DNA of 64,000 nucleotides. Origin: Stomorhina lunata (taxonomy: Eukaryota; Arthropoda; Insecta; Diptera; Rhiniidae). The notes beneath the pieces are model-generated. The model was not told the DNA's origin. It worked only from the letters and a program-made list of their open reading frames with translations, and did no database searches. The DNA is taken from positions 17,686,489-17,750,488 of the forward strand of contig OW121742.1 in the NCBI GenBank assembly GCA_933228675.1, written 5' to 3'. The translations under genes and the position numbers were made by a program. Positions 42,264 to 53,168 of this stretch are shown one piece after another (within the stretch, counting starts at the first letter, position 1; every line of letters begins with the position of its first letter).

Positions 42264-45200
42264 CTATTTATTGAAAAACAAAAAAATAATACAAGTTTTT
42301 TGAAATCCTAAAGCGCCAAAAAGTGTTCTGAAAATTCATTTTAAACTGAAGAAAGATAAAAATCGTTTGGTCATAAGTTTTAAAACTATGATAGGACAGC
42401 GATTATAAAACTCTAATCGTTTCCAAGGAAGTCATATCATGATATCAGGACAAATAAGTTTTTTTTTGTAGGAATATATTAGTTGTGTTTCCGTACAATC
42501 ACGAAACTACCCAATTCTGTTCCCCTACTCAATACTGGTTGGAGTCCATGCTAAATTGTGAGAGTAATTTAATTTCCCCTCTTACTCAAAAATACAGACT
42601 TTTTCTTTAAGAAAGAGAAATTATCAAAACATACTACAAAAATGGTGATTCTATCGTGCTTTAAGAGGAGATTATGGTTTACATAATCGTCCAACTACGC
42701 AAGCAATTGGAAAAACCCGAAAATTTGTTTATCAAAAATATATCTATAAAATATTTTTTTATCAAAAATTTTTCAATAAAAAATTTTTCAATATAAATTT
42801 TTTTAAAAAGTTTTACTGTAGATCCTAATTTATTACAATTATTTATTATTGTAATAAATTTTTTTACCAAAATTTTTTCCATCAAAAATTTTTCTATAGA
42901 AAACGTTTGGTTTCTCCGCAAACATTTTTTGGTTTTTTATCAATAAATTGGTCTGTTACATTAATAAATAAATGTAACAGATTTGGGATCAAATGCGAAT
43001 AATAGTTCTTTTTGAATAATATTTACATCCAATTTTGTTATTTTTTGAGAAAACTTTTATATCAAAAAACTTTCTTATAAAATTTTTTTATAAAAAATTT
43101 TTCTACAGAAAATTTTTTTATAAAAAATTTTTCTATAGAAAATTTTTTTATCAAAAATTTTTCTATCGCAATTTTTTTTATCAAAAATTTTTCTATAGAA
43201 ATTATTTTTTATCAAAAATGTTCCTAAGAAAATTTTTTTATTAAAAATTTTTCTATAGAAAATTTTTTTATCAAAAATTTTTTTATCAAAAATTTTTCTA
43301 TAGAAATTTCTTTATCAAAAATTTTTCTATAGAAATTTTTTTATCAAAAATTTTTCTATAAAAAGTTTTTATCAAAAATGTTCCTAAATGTTTTTTATCA
43401 AAAATTTTTCTATAGAAAATTTTTTATCAAAAATTTTTCTATAGAAAGTTTTTTATCAAAAATGTTTCTATAGAGAATTTTGTTTTCAAAAAATTTTCTA
43501 CAGAATTTTTTTTTAATTTTTCTATAGAAAATTTTTTTATCAAAAATTTTTCTTTAGAAAATTTTTTTATTGCAAATTTTTCTATAGAAAAATTTTTTAT
43601 CAGAAGTTTTTCTATAGAAAACGTTTTTATCAAAAATGTTTCTATAGAAAATTTTTTTATCAAAAATTTTTTTATAAAAAATTTTTCTATAGAAAATTTT
43701 TTTATCAAAAATTTTTCTATCGAAAATTTTTTTATCAAAAATTTGTCTATAGAAATTATTTTTTATCAAAAATGTTCCTAAGGAAATTTTTTTATTAAAA
43801 ATTTTTCTATAGAAAATTTTTTTATGCAAAATTTTTCTATAGAAATTTTTTTATCAAAAATTTTTCTATAGAAATTTTTTTATTAAAAAATTTTCTATAG
43901 AAATTTTTTATCAAAAATTTTTCTATAAAAAGTTTTTATCAAAAATGTTCCTAAATGTTTTTTATCAAAATTTTTATCAAATTTTTTATCAAAAATTTTT
44001 CTATAGAAAATTTTGTTTTCAAAAATTTTTCTACAGAATTTTTTTTTTAATTTTTCTATAGAAAATTTTTTTATCAAAAATTTTTTTATTGCAAATTTTT
44101 CTATAGAAAAATTTTTTATCAGAAGTTTTTCTATAGAAAACGTTTTTATCAAAAATTTTTCTATAGAACATTTTTTTATCAAACATTTTTTCTATAGAAA
44201 ATTTTTTTTTATCAAAAATTAAAATTTTTTTTTTTTTTTTTTGAAAATTGTTAAATAGAATTTTTTTTGAAAATTTTCACACAATAATACTTTTATCGAT
44301 AAATTTTCTATCTAAAAATTTTCCATAAAAAAATATTTTTCTATAGAAAATTTTTTTATCAAAAATTTTTCTATAAAAATCTTTTTTATCAACAATTTTT
44401 CTTTAGAAAGTTTTTTATCAAAAATATTTCTATAGAAAATTTTTTATTAAAATTTCTTTTTATAGAAAATTTTGTTTTCAAAAATTTTTCTATAGGATTT
44501 TTTTTTTAATTTTTCTAAGAATTTTTTTTTCAAACATTTCAAATTTTTCTATAGAAAATTTTTTTTATCAAAAATTTTTCTATAAAAATCTTTTTTATCA
44601 ACAATTTTTCTTTAGAAAGTTTTTTTTTTTTTTTGAAAATTGTTAAATAGAATTTTTTTTGAAAATTTTCACACAATAATACTTTTATCGATAAATTTTC
44701 TATCTAAAAATTTTCCATAAAAAAATATTTTTCTATAGAAAATTTTTTTATCAAAAATTTTTCTATAAAAATCTTTTTTATCAACAATTTTTCTTTAGAA
44801 AGTTTTTTATCAAAAATATTTCTATAGAAAATTTTTTATTAAAATTTCTTTTTATAGAAAATTTTGTTTTCAAAAATTTTTCTATAGGATTTTTTTTTTT
44901 AATTTTTCTAAGAATTTTTTTTTCAAACATTTCAAATTTTTCTATAGAAAATTTTTTTTATCAAAAATTTTTCTGTAGAAAATTTTTTTATCAAAAATGT
45001 TTCTATAGAAAATTTTTTTTATCAAAAATTTTTCTATATTAAAATTTTTTATCAAAAATTTTTCTATAGAAAATTTTTTATCAAAAATTTTTCTGGAGAA
45101 AATTTTTTTGTCAAAAATTTTATAGAAAATTTTCTATAGAAAATTTTTTTATCAAAAATTTTTCTATAGAAAATTTCTTTATCAAAAATTTTTCTGTAAA

Positions 45201-48200
45201 AAAGTTTTCAAAAGTTTTTTTTTTATAGAATATTTTCTTATCAAACATTTTTCTACAGGAAAATGTTTTTATCAAAAATTTTTCTATAGAAAGTTTTTTT
45301 ATCAAAAATTTTTCTATAGAAAATTTTTTTATCAAAAATTTTTCTATAGAAAATTTTTCTATCAAAAAATTTTCGATAGAAAATGTTTTTATAAAAATTT
45401 TTCTATAGAAAATTTTTTTATCAAAAATTTTTTCTATTGAAAATTTTTTTATCAAAAATTTTTCTGTAGAAAATTTTTTTGGTCGAAAATATCTAAAAAA
45501 TATAAAAATCTAAAATTGTTCAATATTAGAATTTATTTCTGTTTTGAAAAATATTCCGAATGTTTCCAAAAATAACAGTGTCGTACAGTGGCAACAAAGT
45601 TTCGAGATTATATTTCTTTGTTCTCTCGAACCATGTATTTTGTTGCTATAAATTGGATTTTGATTTGTTTCTTGCCTATTTGGTTTTTGTTTTTCTTTAA
45701 CAAAGCGGCACCAACCAACTCTATTAACATCCAAATTCCAACTGAATTATTTTAATACTCATTTTCACGAGTTATATTAATGATCGTGGTATTTACGAAA
45801 ATTAAAAAAAAATCATCGGCTGCTGGTGGTATGGGATGCCTACTCCTGGTCATTACCCAATTTAAATCTATTCAGCGCTGTTTTGACAATAATACCTCAA
45901 GTTGTTTCGATAAAAGCTACTATTTAGGTTATTTCTTCCAACACATTTACTTCTGAAGATGCAAAAATGGCTGATTGTGGAACATCCTGAATGTCAGTAG
46001 ACTCGCCGAGGGCTAAACTGAATGATACACATTTTTTTTATATTTTTCGACGCTAGACGGATGTGATTCCGTGAGTTCAATTTTTTCACACGCCCATTTA
46101 AACTGACCAATATCAAAAAACTAGCTTCGTCAACACTGTTACATTGTAAGTTCACAATTTGGTTCACAATTTCGAATTGGATTAAAAATATTAGACGACT
46201 TACTTCGTGGTGTCAACGTAAATTGTGATTGATACCTTTTAAAATAACTATTATATACATAGTTCTTAAAAAGCATGAGCCGCATTTGCCCACCGTTGTT
46301 ACAGAGTCTTTGACCGAAGCTTATTTTTAAGGCAAAAAATATATCGTTTTACAAAGTGATATTGAAATGTTAGAGCCCGGCCCTGGAATGATTGGGCTGC
46401 TCTTGATCGAAATTATGTTGATGAATAAAGGTAGTTTTGAACAAAAAAAAAACAAAGTTTTTTCATTCATATTTTAAGATTTGCTATAACAAACGAAATA
46501 TTAGACAGCATGTAGATCCTAGTCAAAAATCTTTTAAAATACTTACCTTTCTTTATTTAGAAACTTTTCATACCATTGCCTGTCTGCATTCTTCTTAAAA
46601 ATACGAAATTCTTGTTAAAAATGCCGATAAATGGAAAAATTTGATTGATACAAAAAATATTGGTATCAAGAGAATAGGGGGTATACGAGATTGTCATTCC
46701 GTTTGTAATTCCTATAATATTGGCTCAAAAACCAAAAAAGGATATATTTATGTATATTCTGAATCCTTATGAAATTCTAAGACAATCGAGCGATGTCCGT
46801 CTGTAGGTTAAAGGCACGATAGGGCCTAAACGGAAGAAGCTAGGTCCACAAAATTTGACAAGAATATTCTTTATTTCTTGAAAAATTTTAGTACTGAATG
46901 TCGGTTCAAAATTGACTATAGCACCCACATAAACAAATTACGGAAATAAGCAAACTACAAACTGTCTGTCACGATAGCGCCTAAACAAAAAGAGCTAGAA
47001 AAATTTGACAGAAGCATTTCTGATTTTTTGAAAATACTTGGTACTAAAATTGGAAGAAATCAGTACTCATTTGATTATAGATCCTATATAACTCCGCCCT
47101 GGGAATCCTTTTATTGCTGATAAATTAAATCGAAATGTTACCCTTGACTCCCAGTGGAGCATAGAGCTTCAACCATCCTTTTATATCGAACTCTATTGCG
47201 AGATCTTGCGCATACGTCATTCCATGAATAGTTTGCTGCTTGCAACTCCGCACCTATTGACCTAGCAGGTGCACCAACACGATGGCCGCTATCCTGTGGA
47301 TTCCAACGAAGCGCTTGTCAAGCAATGTTGGTATTTGGCCTTCTAAGTGTGTGGCCTATCCACCACCATTTCCTTTGACATACCTCTACAGAAGTAGGGA
47401 TTAGTAGATCTTCATTTCTTATGCGATTCGGCCACCATATATTAAGAATTTGCCGCAAGCATTTGTTTTCTTAACTTAGTTGTTGTTGATATTTGCCGAG
47501 ATTTCCAAATAGCTCGAAGAATGCCCTATTAATACGAGATTCAATATCCTTGTCGGCGCCACCTTTTACCAAACTACCAAGATAATTAAAGTAAATACAC
47601 ATCCAATAACCTCGTTATTATTGATGTGTGTCAACGGATTTGCGCCATATATATTGATTTCCAGCCCAGCTGCCCGAGATTCAATAGTGATAGCGTTTGT
47701 GTTATCTTCAAGGTGACCTGAGCTTTGGCTTAGAAGACAAACGTCATCAGCGTATTCCAAGTCCTCAAGTTGTTTTAAGGGTGTCTATTGGATACCGTGT
47801 ATTCCATTCAGAGCTTTGTTATCCATGACGAGGATAAAAAGTAAAGTTGACAAGATACATCCTTGTCTTACTGCAGTTGTCTAATCCGTTACTTCGAACG
47901 GATTAGACAATTTACTTTAATTTTGGACCCGGAATTTAAAATCCACGTACATTGCCCGAATTAAGTTCACAATATTCTATGGTTACGATTCTCTAAAATT
48001 TTCCATAGGTAGCTCCTATTGACATTGTCGAAGGCCTCCATAAAGTCGATAAACTCTAGGTAAATGGAGGTTGTCATATCTATGACAACTTAATTTAGAG
48101 TAGAAAAGTAAAATTTGACATACTGACCATAAACAGTATGTCAAATTTTATTGAAATCGATATGGTCAGCTCCCAAATAAATCTACTGTCAAAAACCAGT

Positions 48201-51200
48201 TAAATATTAAATTATAGTAGATGTTAAGTAGGTCCCTTTCCCAATGCGCTGTCACATATTATATTTTTAGATGTTACTAAATTTAACAGTCCTACTTTTA
48301 TATTTAAAAAAAGCACCTTCAAAATAGTTATTTCAGTTTATGCTCCTGTAAAAAACACCTTTGTTTTAGTTTTCTAAATATTTCGGAAAAATCGGTCCAG
48401 TGGTTTCCAAATATGGCCAAAAAATTTAAATTATTACATTTTTAAATCTACAAAAAGTCAGATAAATCATGAAATTGATTTTATATCTTTGGGATTTTGA
48501 TTAAGTGTTTAAAAAAAAGAAATGAGTAATTGAACCTGTGATTTCGAATCAATGACATATCTTCAAAACTTCAAATTAAATAATACCCCTTAACCCCTTG
48601 ACGTATCAATTAGCGCAACGAAGTTCGCTTCAAACTGTTCGCATACAACCTGCACTAAACAAACCAGTTTTGTTGCTTAAGAACATTCGCAAAACGAGTC
48701 AGACTCGTGATAATCATGTTGGGCACAGAAATTGCACCACGAGTCAGACTCGTGATAATCATGTTAGTCACAGAAATAGTACCACGAGTCAGACTCGTAG
48801 AAATACGTCAAGGGGTTAAGAATATACATATATATATTTCCTTCAGAATTTCATTATTTTTATACCCTTCATCGATATGTGAAAGGGTATTAAGTATTAA
48901 AGTTTGTCATTCAGTTTGTAATTTTTTATAACTAAAGTATAATTCTTAATTTACTGTCCTACATTTATTGACCCAAACTTAATTGTTCAAATATTATACT
49001 AAGTGTGAACCGCCTGAACTTACCTTAATAGTCACACATACACACACTTAGTTAATCCAATGTAAAATCAATCATCAAAATAATTTTTAGTACTACATAT
49101 TTCATGGCAAATCAAGATGGGTTCTAAAAAGTTCTAAGCTTGACAGTTAATGCTATTTTCATGACAGTGTCAAAAAATAACAAACAGTACACTCTAAGGA
49201 AACTACCCAAAATAGTCCGAAGTTGTCAGAAATTACTCAAAAAACAACAATTTGTATTGAAAATTTTGTGGGAACTCTTTTGAGTTAGGTTGGGTTGTTA
49301 AGTTAAAATTTATCGAAGCTCTGATAAATTTTAACTTAACAACGTACGTAATCATGTGTCGATAATTTTCACCGTTGACATTTGTCGCCTGGCCTCGATG
49401 TTAAAATTATCTCATGCGACATAAGTTACCCTGGGGCAATGCAATGGTTTTTGATGTTTCAATAGAGGGTGGCGGGTTCTTGGAGACTAGTTATGGCAGT
49501 TTTGCTTGTTGACGTAGCCGTTTATGGGCTGTTCACATATTACGTAACGCTCACGGTGAAGGAATTTTGTATAAGCATTTCTATTAAAATGTGTTACACA
49601 GGGGGGAGGGGGTTAATAAATCTGCGAAAAAAGCGTTACGCAATGTGTGAACAGCCTCTTAAGTAAAACTCTTAAAACAAAAAAATTGGAATTTCCGTGC
49701 GAAAACGCTCCAACATAGTTTTACAAAAAAAATTTTAATCGAAGTCACTTTTGGACGATTTGAATTTTAAAAAGATGGAACCTCAGATCCTTTTTTTAAA
49801 TTTAATCAAAAATAGCTCTTGGAAGACCCAGTGGGGCTGCTCTTTTTTGTATTGAAAGTAGCAGATTTTTACGTAAACTGCTTTGACCCAGTCCAATAGC
49901 CGAAGCAGTTTGCGCAAAATCTCTGCCACCCACGTATTCGCCAAATACCGAACTTTGAACAAAATTGTCAACGAACAATTGCGTAAGAATCATTCCTCTG
50001 AAAAAATGCCTTCACAGCGAACACGCAGCATAGCGCGTTCTACATTGTAACTGACACTACCCTCCGCAACGTTTATTTATTGAAAACTTTTTTTTAACAA
50101 ATATTACAAATTAAAAATGTTTAAATCAAATGGAAGAATAAAAACTCGATATTTTGAACTGTTTGTCGTGTCCTGGGTTAAAATACGCCGAATTCCGGGA
50201 CATTTGTGGAAAAACTTGGTAAATTGTACTTGTGATGAAAAATTTTTAGTTCCTAACATTTGTTGTGCTGTCTACTTTTTTCGTAAAAAATGTTTTTTTT
50301 TTAAGAAATGGATGTACCATAGGTGGAAAGGTGTAGGTAACGCATAGAAATATTTTTCTTAGACCCACCTTTTAGTAAACCAATAGACTTATTTAGAATC
50401 ACTTTCTGAGTCGATTTAGCGATGACAGTCCATCCGTCCGTCTGGCTGGCTGGACCCCAAAGTACGGTTCGCAATTCTAAAGATAATTTTATGAAATTTG
50501 GCACAGATAATTTTTTTGATAGTGAAATTGTTCGTTGAAATCGGTTCATTATTTATGGTACCTCTTATAGTTCCCACTTCCCAGAATATCATCATCAAAT
50601 ATCAATATTTTTTCGTGAAATTTTACACAAATACTGCTTATGTAAACCAAAAGCACTGTTGAAATCGGTTCACATTTGACCATATGTCCCGTACAAACTC
50701 TTCTATCGAAATGCACTAAATGAGACAAATATCACTAAAACGTTCGTAAATCTTGAAGATAATGACAATTTTTAGTTTATTTATTTCATACATCATTTTT
50801 GTAAAAACTGTAATCAATTTCCTAAATTTTAAGATAATCCGTTCACATTTGAGGCTAGCCCTCATATAAGTCCAATTGACGGAAACACTTTAATAAATAT
50901 AAGTCTTGAGGAAATGTTTGTATGATGTCAAAATTTTGCAAATATTTATCTTTATACACGAAAAAGAACACCTTTGACCTTAATGGTGAAGGGTATCGTA
51001 TAGTCGACCATAGCACTTTCTTGTTTTTAGGTAATTTATATCACTCAAATATCTAATGGTCATCATAATACACGGAACTATCCCAAAAATTCCAAAATGA
51101 ACTCGAATCTGTTAGCATGACTCCACTTTTAAGCTACTACTGCGAAAAAGAGAATTTAATTTTCGAAAAAATGTTGGGTCATTTTAGTCCCTATGTCTGT

Positions 51201-52829
51201 TAAGGGTTAAAAAAAATATTTTTAATAAAGCAATATAACCATTCTTAAAAGTAACTATTTTTATTAATTTTGATTGAAATTCGGCACTAAATGCATAACA
51301 TTACGTATTTTTGCCACTTAAAATCGAAATTTTGACCTTTGGCTCCGATAAAAAAAAGGTTAAGCTCACCCAATATCAAAGAAAGTTCTAGTGGACATTC
51401 CTCAATGATTCAGTATTAGCTTTATCAAAAGAAAACTTAAATAAAATGTACTATGCATCTACTTAAATAATGTCCAAAAATTTACTTTTTTGCGCAATTT
51501 TACGATTTCAAGTCGCAGGTACGGCGAAACCATATAAGATATCAAACTGAATTTTTTGAATTATATCTGTCTATTTTATCATGCCGATCAAAATTTTTGA
51601 ATATTTTTTTAACAAAATTTTCTAAAACTTAAAAGGTTAGTTTGAAAAATTTTACCATTTTTCAGTGTAAAAAACTATGTAAATTTGATAATATTTTAAT
51701 AAATTTCAACTATTTAGTATTTATAAGTCTTTATATGATAAGAAATGTCTTAATTTGTAATTACTGTACTCTAAAGTTAGTTTTTTGCTGCATATCCTTA
51801 GGCGTGTTGCAATAACTTAAAAACTACTGCACGGATTTTTAGATTTTATGACTCTAATGAAAGCTGATTTAGTTGACTTCTACATTCAAATATTGGTTTT
51901 GCAAAAAAAAAATATCTTTATTAGTTGAAATTTACCAAAAACCGAAACAACTCCCATTTTTCCCCATGTAAATGGGTCATAGAAATAAATATCCTGTGCG
52001 CCTAGGAAGACAAAATTTTTTTTCTGAGCACCTTAGGATGTAGAGCATCGATTTATAACCCAGGCATATCGAATTTTAATAAAAGTTGTTTTTCGATCCA
52101 CCCTATGAATAGCTCATACGGATCAAGAACATTTTAAAATTCCAGAATCTTGTGAGGAAGTTTAGCAGATGTATACATAATCACTTTCTAAAGCCACATT
52201 TGACCTTAGCTCTCATATCAGACTTGGTGCCGGGAATGACATGAATATACTTAAATCTCAATAAATTGTTGCTGCGATAAAAAAAGGCACCGCAATGTCT
52301 CTTAGAATTAAAATAAACTTAAAAATTTTTTTATAATTGGTCCATATTTACCTTTAGTTGGAAAGTTTATGATATAGCCGGACTTGACCGACTATATCAT
52401 TTGATTACAAGTTTTAATGTATTGACTTTTTGTAAATTTTTAAAATAATTTTCCTTTCGCATAAAACAAGAGATTTACCCAATTAAATTTCGAAAAAGTT
52501 CCCATTAAAATATAAAAAAAAAATACAGATATACCAAATAACCATAACTTACCATTAAATATAAAATCATTTAATAACTTACGACCATTATCCGATCATT
52601 ATCTCTCTTTCAGTATTAAAACATCTTAATATCTAAATTCTTAACTATATATAAAAGAATATTTTTTGAGCATTGAAATATCTACCTGAAAGCAATAAAA
52701 GCATCACCCATTTCACCACCGACAATATGAACACCTCCTTCGGGTATCGAAAGACCTCGGAAGAATTGACGTATATCCAAAGCATTAGCCGACCATGGCA
52801 AATTTTGTAAACGAATAATAACACTCATG
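38756..52829 (-). CDS. RBM12-like RNA-binding protein with five RRMs, two coding exons
   Basis: Likely nuclear RNA-binding protein of the RBM12/SWAN family; its exact Drosophila symbol was not recognised with certainty. Exon 1 (52829-52686) encodes MSVIIRLQN...LPWSANALDIRQFFRG...GDAFIAF. Exon 2 (42263-38756) continues STDEDARQAMMHD and is open for 1168 more codons. RRM 1 spans the junction. An RS/RE-rich region lies at about residues 175-280 of the full protein. RRM-like domains follow near 515-600 (VKISNMYLRTSYSDLRKFFS), 650-740 (NVIYIEDIPSLATEQDIMKM), 950-1025 (FVILKNCDYNTRINDVAQLL) and at the C-terminus (VLSLENVPYKAQLGDILYFF). Long Asn/Gln/Gly tracts separate them. As given, exon 1 carries one extra base in the homopolymer at 52800-52803 that breaks the frame at codon 10. 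Intron 1 is 10.4 kb and repeat-filled. Confidence 0.88.
42264..42700. other. Intron 1 of the RBM12-like gene, 3' part
   Basis: Contains, at about 42481-42610, a diverged copy of the interior of the MITE-like element at 7619. Shared phrases are TTTCCGTACAATCACGAAAC, CTACTCAATACTGGTTGGAG, AATTGTGAGAGTAATTTAAT and TTTCCCCT. Its terminal inverted repeats are missing. The remainder is AT-rich. Confidence 0.5.
42720..45490. repeat. 30-bp tandem array in the RBM12-like gene intron
   Basis: Unit AAAATTTTTTTATCAAAAAT followed by TTTTCTATAG, with an exact 30-bp step in the best stretches (for example 45301-45360). Larger duplications overlay it. A 392-bp block starting TTGAAAATTGTTAAATAGAA at 44241 is repeated from 44633. 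A block with TTCCTAAATGTTTTTTATC at 43381 recurs 567 bp later at 43948. Because 30 is a multiple of three, several long frames read as decapeptide repeats of the KKFSIEKFLI type; these are artefacts of the repeat. A truncated piece of dispersed repeat R1 is embedded at 42808-42851. Confidence 0.9.
45491..46674. other. Intron 1 of the RBM12-like gene, unique-looking stretch
   Basis: Mixed-composition sequence with no convincing coding frame or repeat match within the window. The ORF at 45510-45734 has no recognisable domain. Confidence 0.35.
46675..47110. repeat. DINE-1/mini-me-like repeat with internal duplication
   Basis: Starts GGGGGTATACGAGATTGTCA, TTCCGTTTGTAATTCC and later AAATTCTAAGACAATCGAGCGATGTCCGTCTGTAGG, phrases of the common dipteran repeat. 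Two internal copies about 160 bp apart begin CACGATAGGGCCTAAACGGA and CACGATAGCGCCTAAACAAA, each followed by AAAATTTGACARRARYATT and TTTTTTGAAAA-like sequence. Confidence 0.5.
47140..48085 (-). pseudogene. Non-LTR retrotransposon ORF2 remnant, family 2 (reverse transcriptase)
   Basis: Reading the minus strand across several frames gives successive reverse transcriptase motifs. EFIDFMEAFDNVNRSYLWKI (motif A) lies near 48040, TAVRQGCILSTLLFILVMD (motif B) near 47850, and LEYADDVCLLS (motif C, YADD) at about 47750. A C-terminal segment with KCLRQILNIWWPNRIRNEDL and KWWWIGHTLRRPN (47350-47460) follows, then the 3' tail AGCTCTATGCTCCACTGGGA. Stops and frameshifts break the frame and the endonuclease part is absent. 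The fragment at 56033-56490 belongs to the same family. The clade was not assigned. Confidence 0.8.
48594..48815. mobile_element. piggyBac-type MITE with three internal palindromes
   Basis: Perfect 13-bp ends CCCCTTGACGTAT and ATACGTCAAGGGG are flanked on both sides by TTAA (48590-48593 and 48816-48819), the target duplication typical of piggyBac elements. The 222-bp interior has no transposase. It contains three copies of the palindrome CGAGTCAGACTCG at 48694, 48739 and 48785 (spacing 45-46 bp), embedded in a repeated unit TGATAATCATGTTRGKCACA. The ORFs at 48598 and 48707 only reflect this repeat. Confidence 0.8.
48858..49010. repeat. DINE-1/mini-me-like fragment
   Basis: TTTTTATACCCTTCATCGAT, GAAAGGGTATTAAGTATTAA and AGTTTGTCATTCAGTTTGTAA are start-of-repeat landmarks of the same dipteran repeat group as at 46675. 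The rest of the unit is missing. Confidence 0.45.
49294..49343. repeat. Perfect 21-bp inverted repeat with 8-nt loop
   Basis: Arms 49294-49314 and 49323-49343 (GTTGTTAAGTTAAAATTTAT plus C, and its exact complement) are separated by GAAGCTCT. No transposon ends or poly(T) follow. It could be the core of an old foldback MITE. Confidence 0.75.
49527..49656. mobile_element. 130-bp MITE with GGCTGTTCACA inverted ends
   Basis: The left end GGCTGTTCACATATTACGTA and the right end (reversed) GGCTGTTCACACATTGCGTA, each followed by ACGC, give a 24-bp TIR with two mismatches. Ends of this type are common in insect MITEs. No clear target duplication is visible, so the superfamily stays open. The ORF at 49469-49666 runs through it and is not a gene. 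Confidence 0.65.
50305..51030 (+). repeat. DINE-1/mini-me-like dispersed repeat, copy 2
   Basis: Colinear with the copy at 8183. Shared landmarks are ACGCATAGAAATATTTTTCT, TTAGACCCACCTTTTAGTA, ATCACTTTCTGAGTCGATTT, AGCGATGACAGTCCATCCGT then CCGTCTGGCTGGCTGGACCC, a repeated GAAATCGGTTCA phrase, ACAAACTCTTCTATCGAAAT, and a terminal GGTGAAGGGTATCGTATAGTC. The ORFs at 50301 and 50416 are within the repeat. Confidence 0.65.
51031..52685. other. Intron 1 of the RBM12-like gene, 5' part
   Basis: AT-rich intronic DNA with no recognisable coding, RNA or repeat feature, ending at the GTAGAT donor of exon 1. Confidence 0.4.
52686..52829 (-). CDS. RBM12-like coding exon 1 (with an apparent one-base insertion)
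   Basis: ATG at 52829-52827 opens MSVIIRLQN. After AAT, four T (plus-strand A at 52800-52803) stand where three are needed to continue LPWSANALDIRQFF, so the literal frame runs into TAA. Downstream of this point the shifted frame is perfect to TTCAG|GTAGAT, and its phase fits the exon 2 start AG|CACCGATGAAGATGC. The corrected exon would be 143 nt. The evidence favours a sequencing or assembly error, because exon 2 is completely intact. Confidence 0.85.
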
Positions 52830-53166
52830 ATGGTCAGATGAATAAATTTATTTATTTATTCCAAACTTATAAAATAGGGTTTACTACTAGAGTCTCTCTA
52901 AAACTCTAAACCGGAAATGATTATCCTTTTTCTAATAAGATTTGGCGATTCTGCTACTGTCGCTCGTTATGGCATAATAAATTCCACAAGCATTTTATGC
53001 AAACTTATTCATGCACACACTATTTACATCCATGGAAATAGTTACACGCGAAGAATGTGCATCTACACAAATTTTGCGGCATCCAAAATTCCAGTCTGCA
53101 AAGAAAATATAGAAAATATTCGCATAATATAAATAATGAAATTTGTACTGGCTACAGATATACATT
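52830..53166. promoter_or_regulatory. Upstream region of the RBM12-like gene
   Basis: Only about 340 bp separate the RBM12-like start codon from the TIR-bounded satellite. The promoter is expected here. No TATA box or initiator is obvious. Confidence 0.35.
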
Positions 53167-53168
53167 TA

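Noticed and set aside
43439..45455. Several long minus-strand frames encoding KKFSIEKFLI-type repeats
   Set aside because: They arise because the tandem unit is 30 bp, a multiple of three, with few stops in one frame. Overlapping frames on both strands do the same, and there is no start context, splice signal or domain.
50301..50598. Small overlapping frames with MNRFQRTISLSKKL- and MMMIFWEVGT-like starts
   Set aside because: They lie inside a DINE-like dispersed repeat, on both strands, with no conserved domain.
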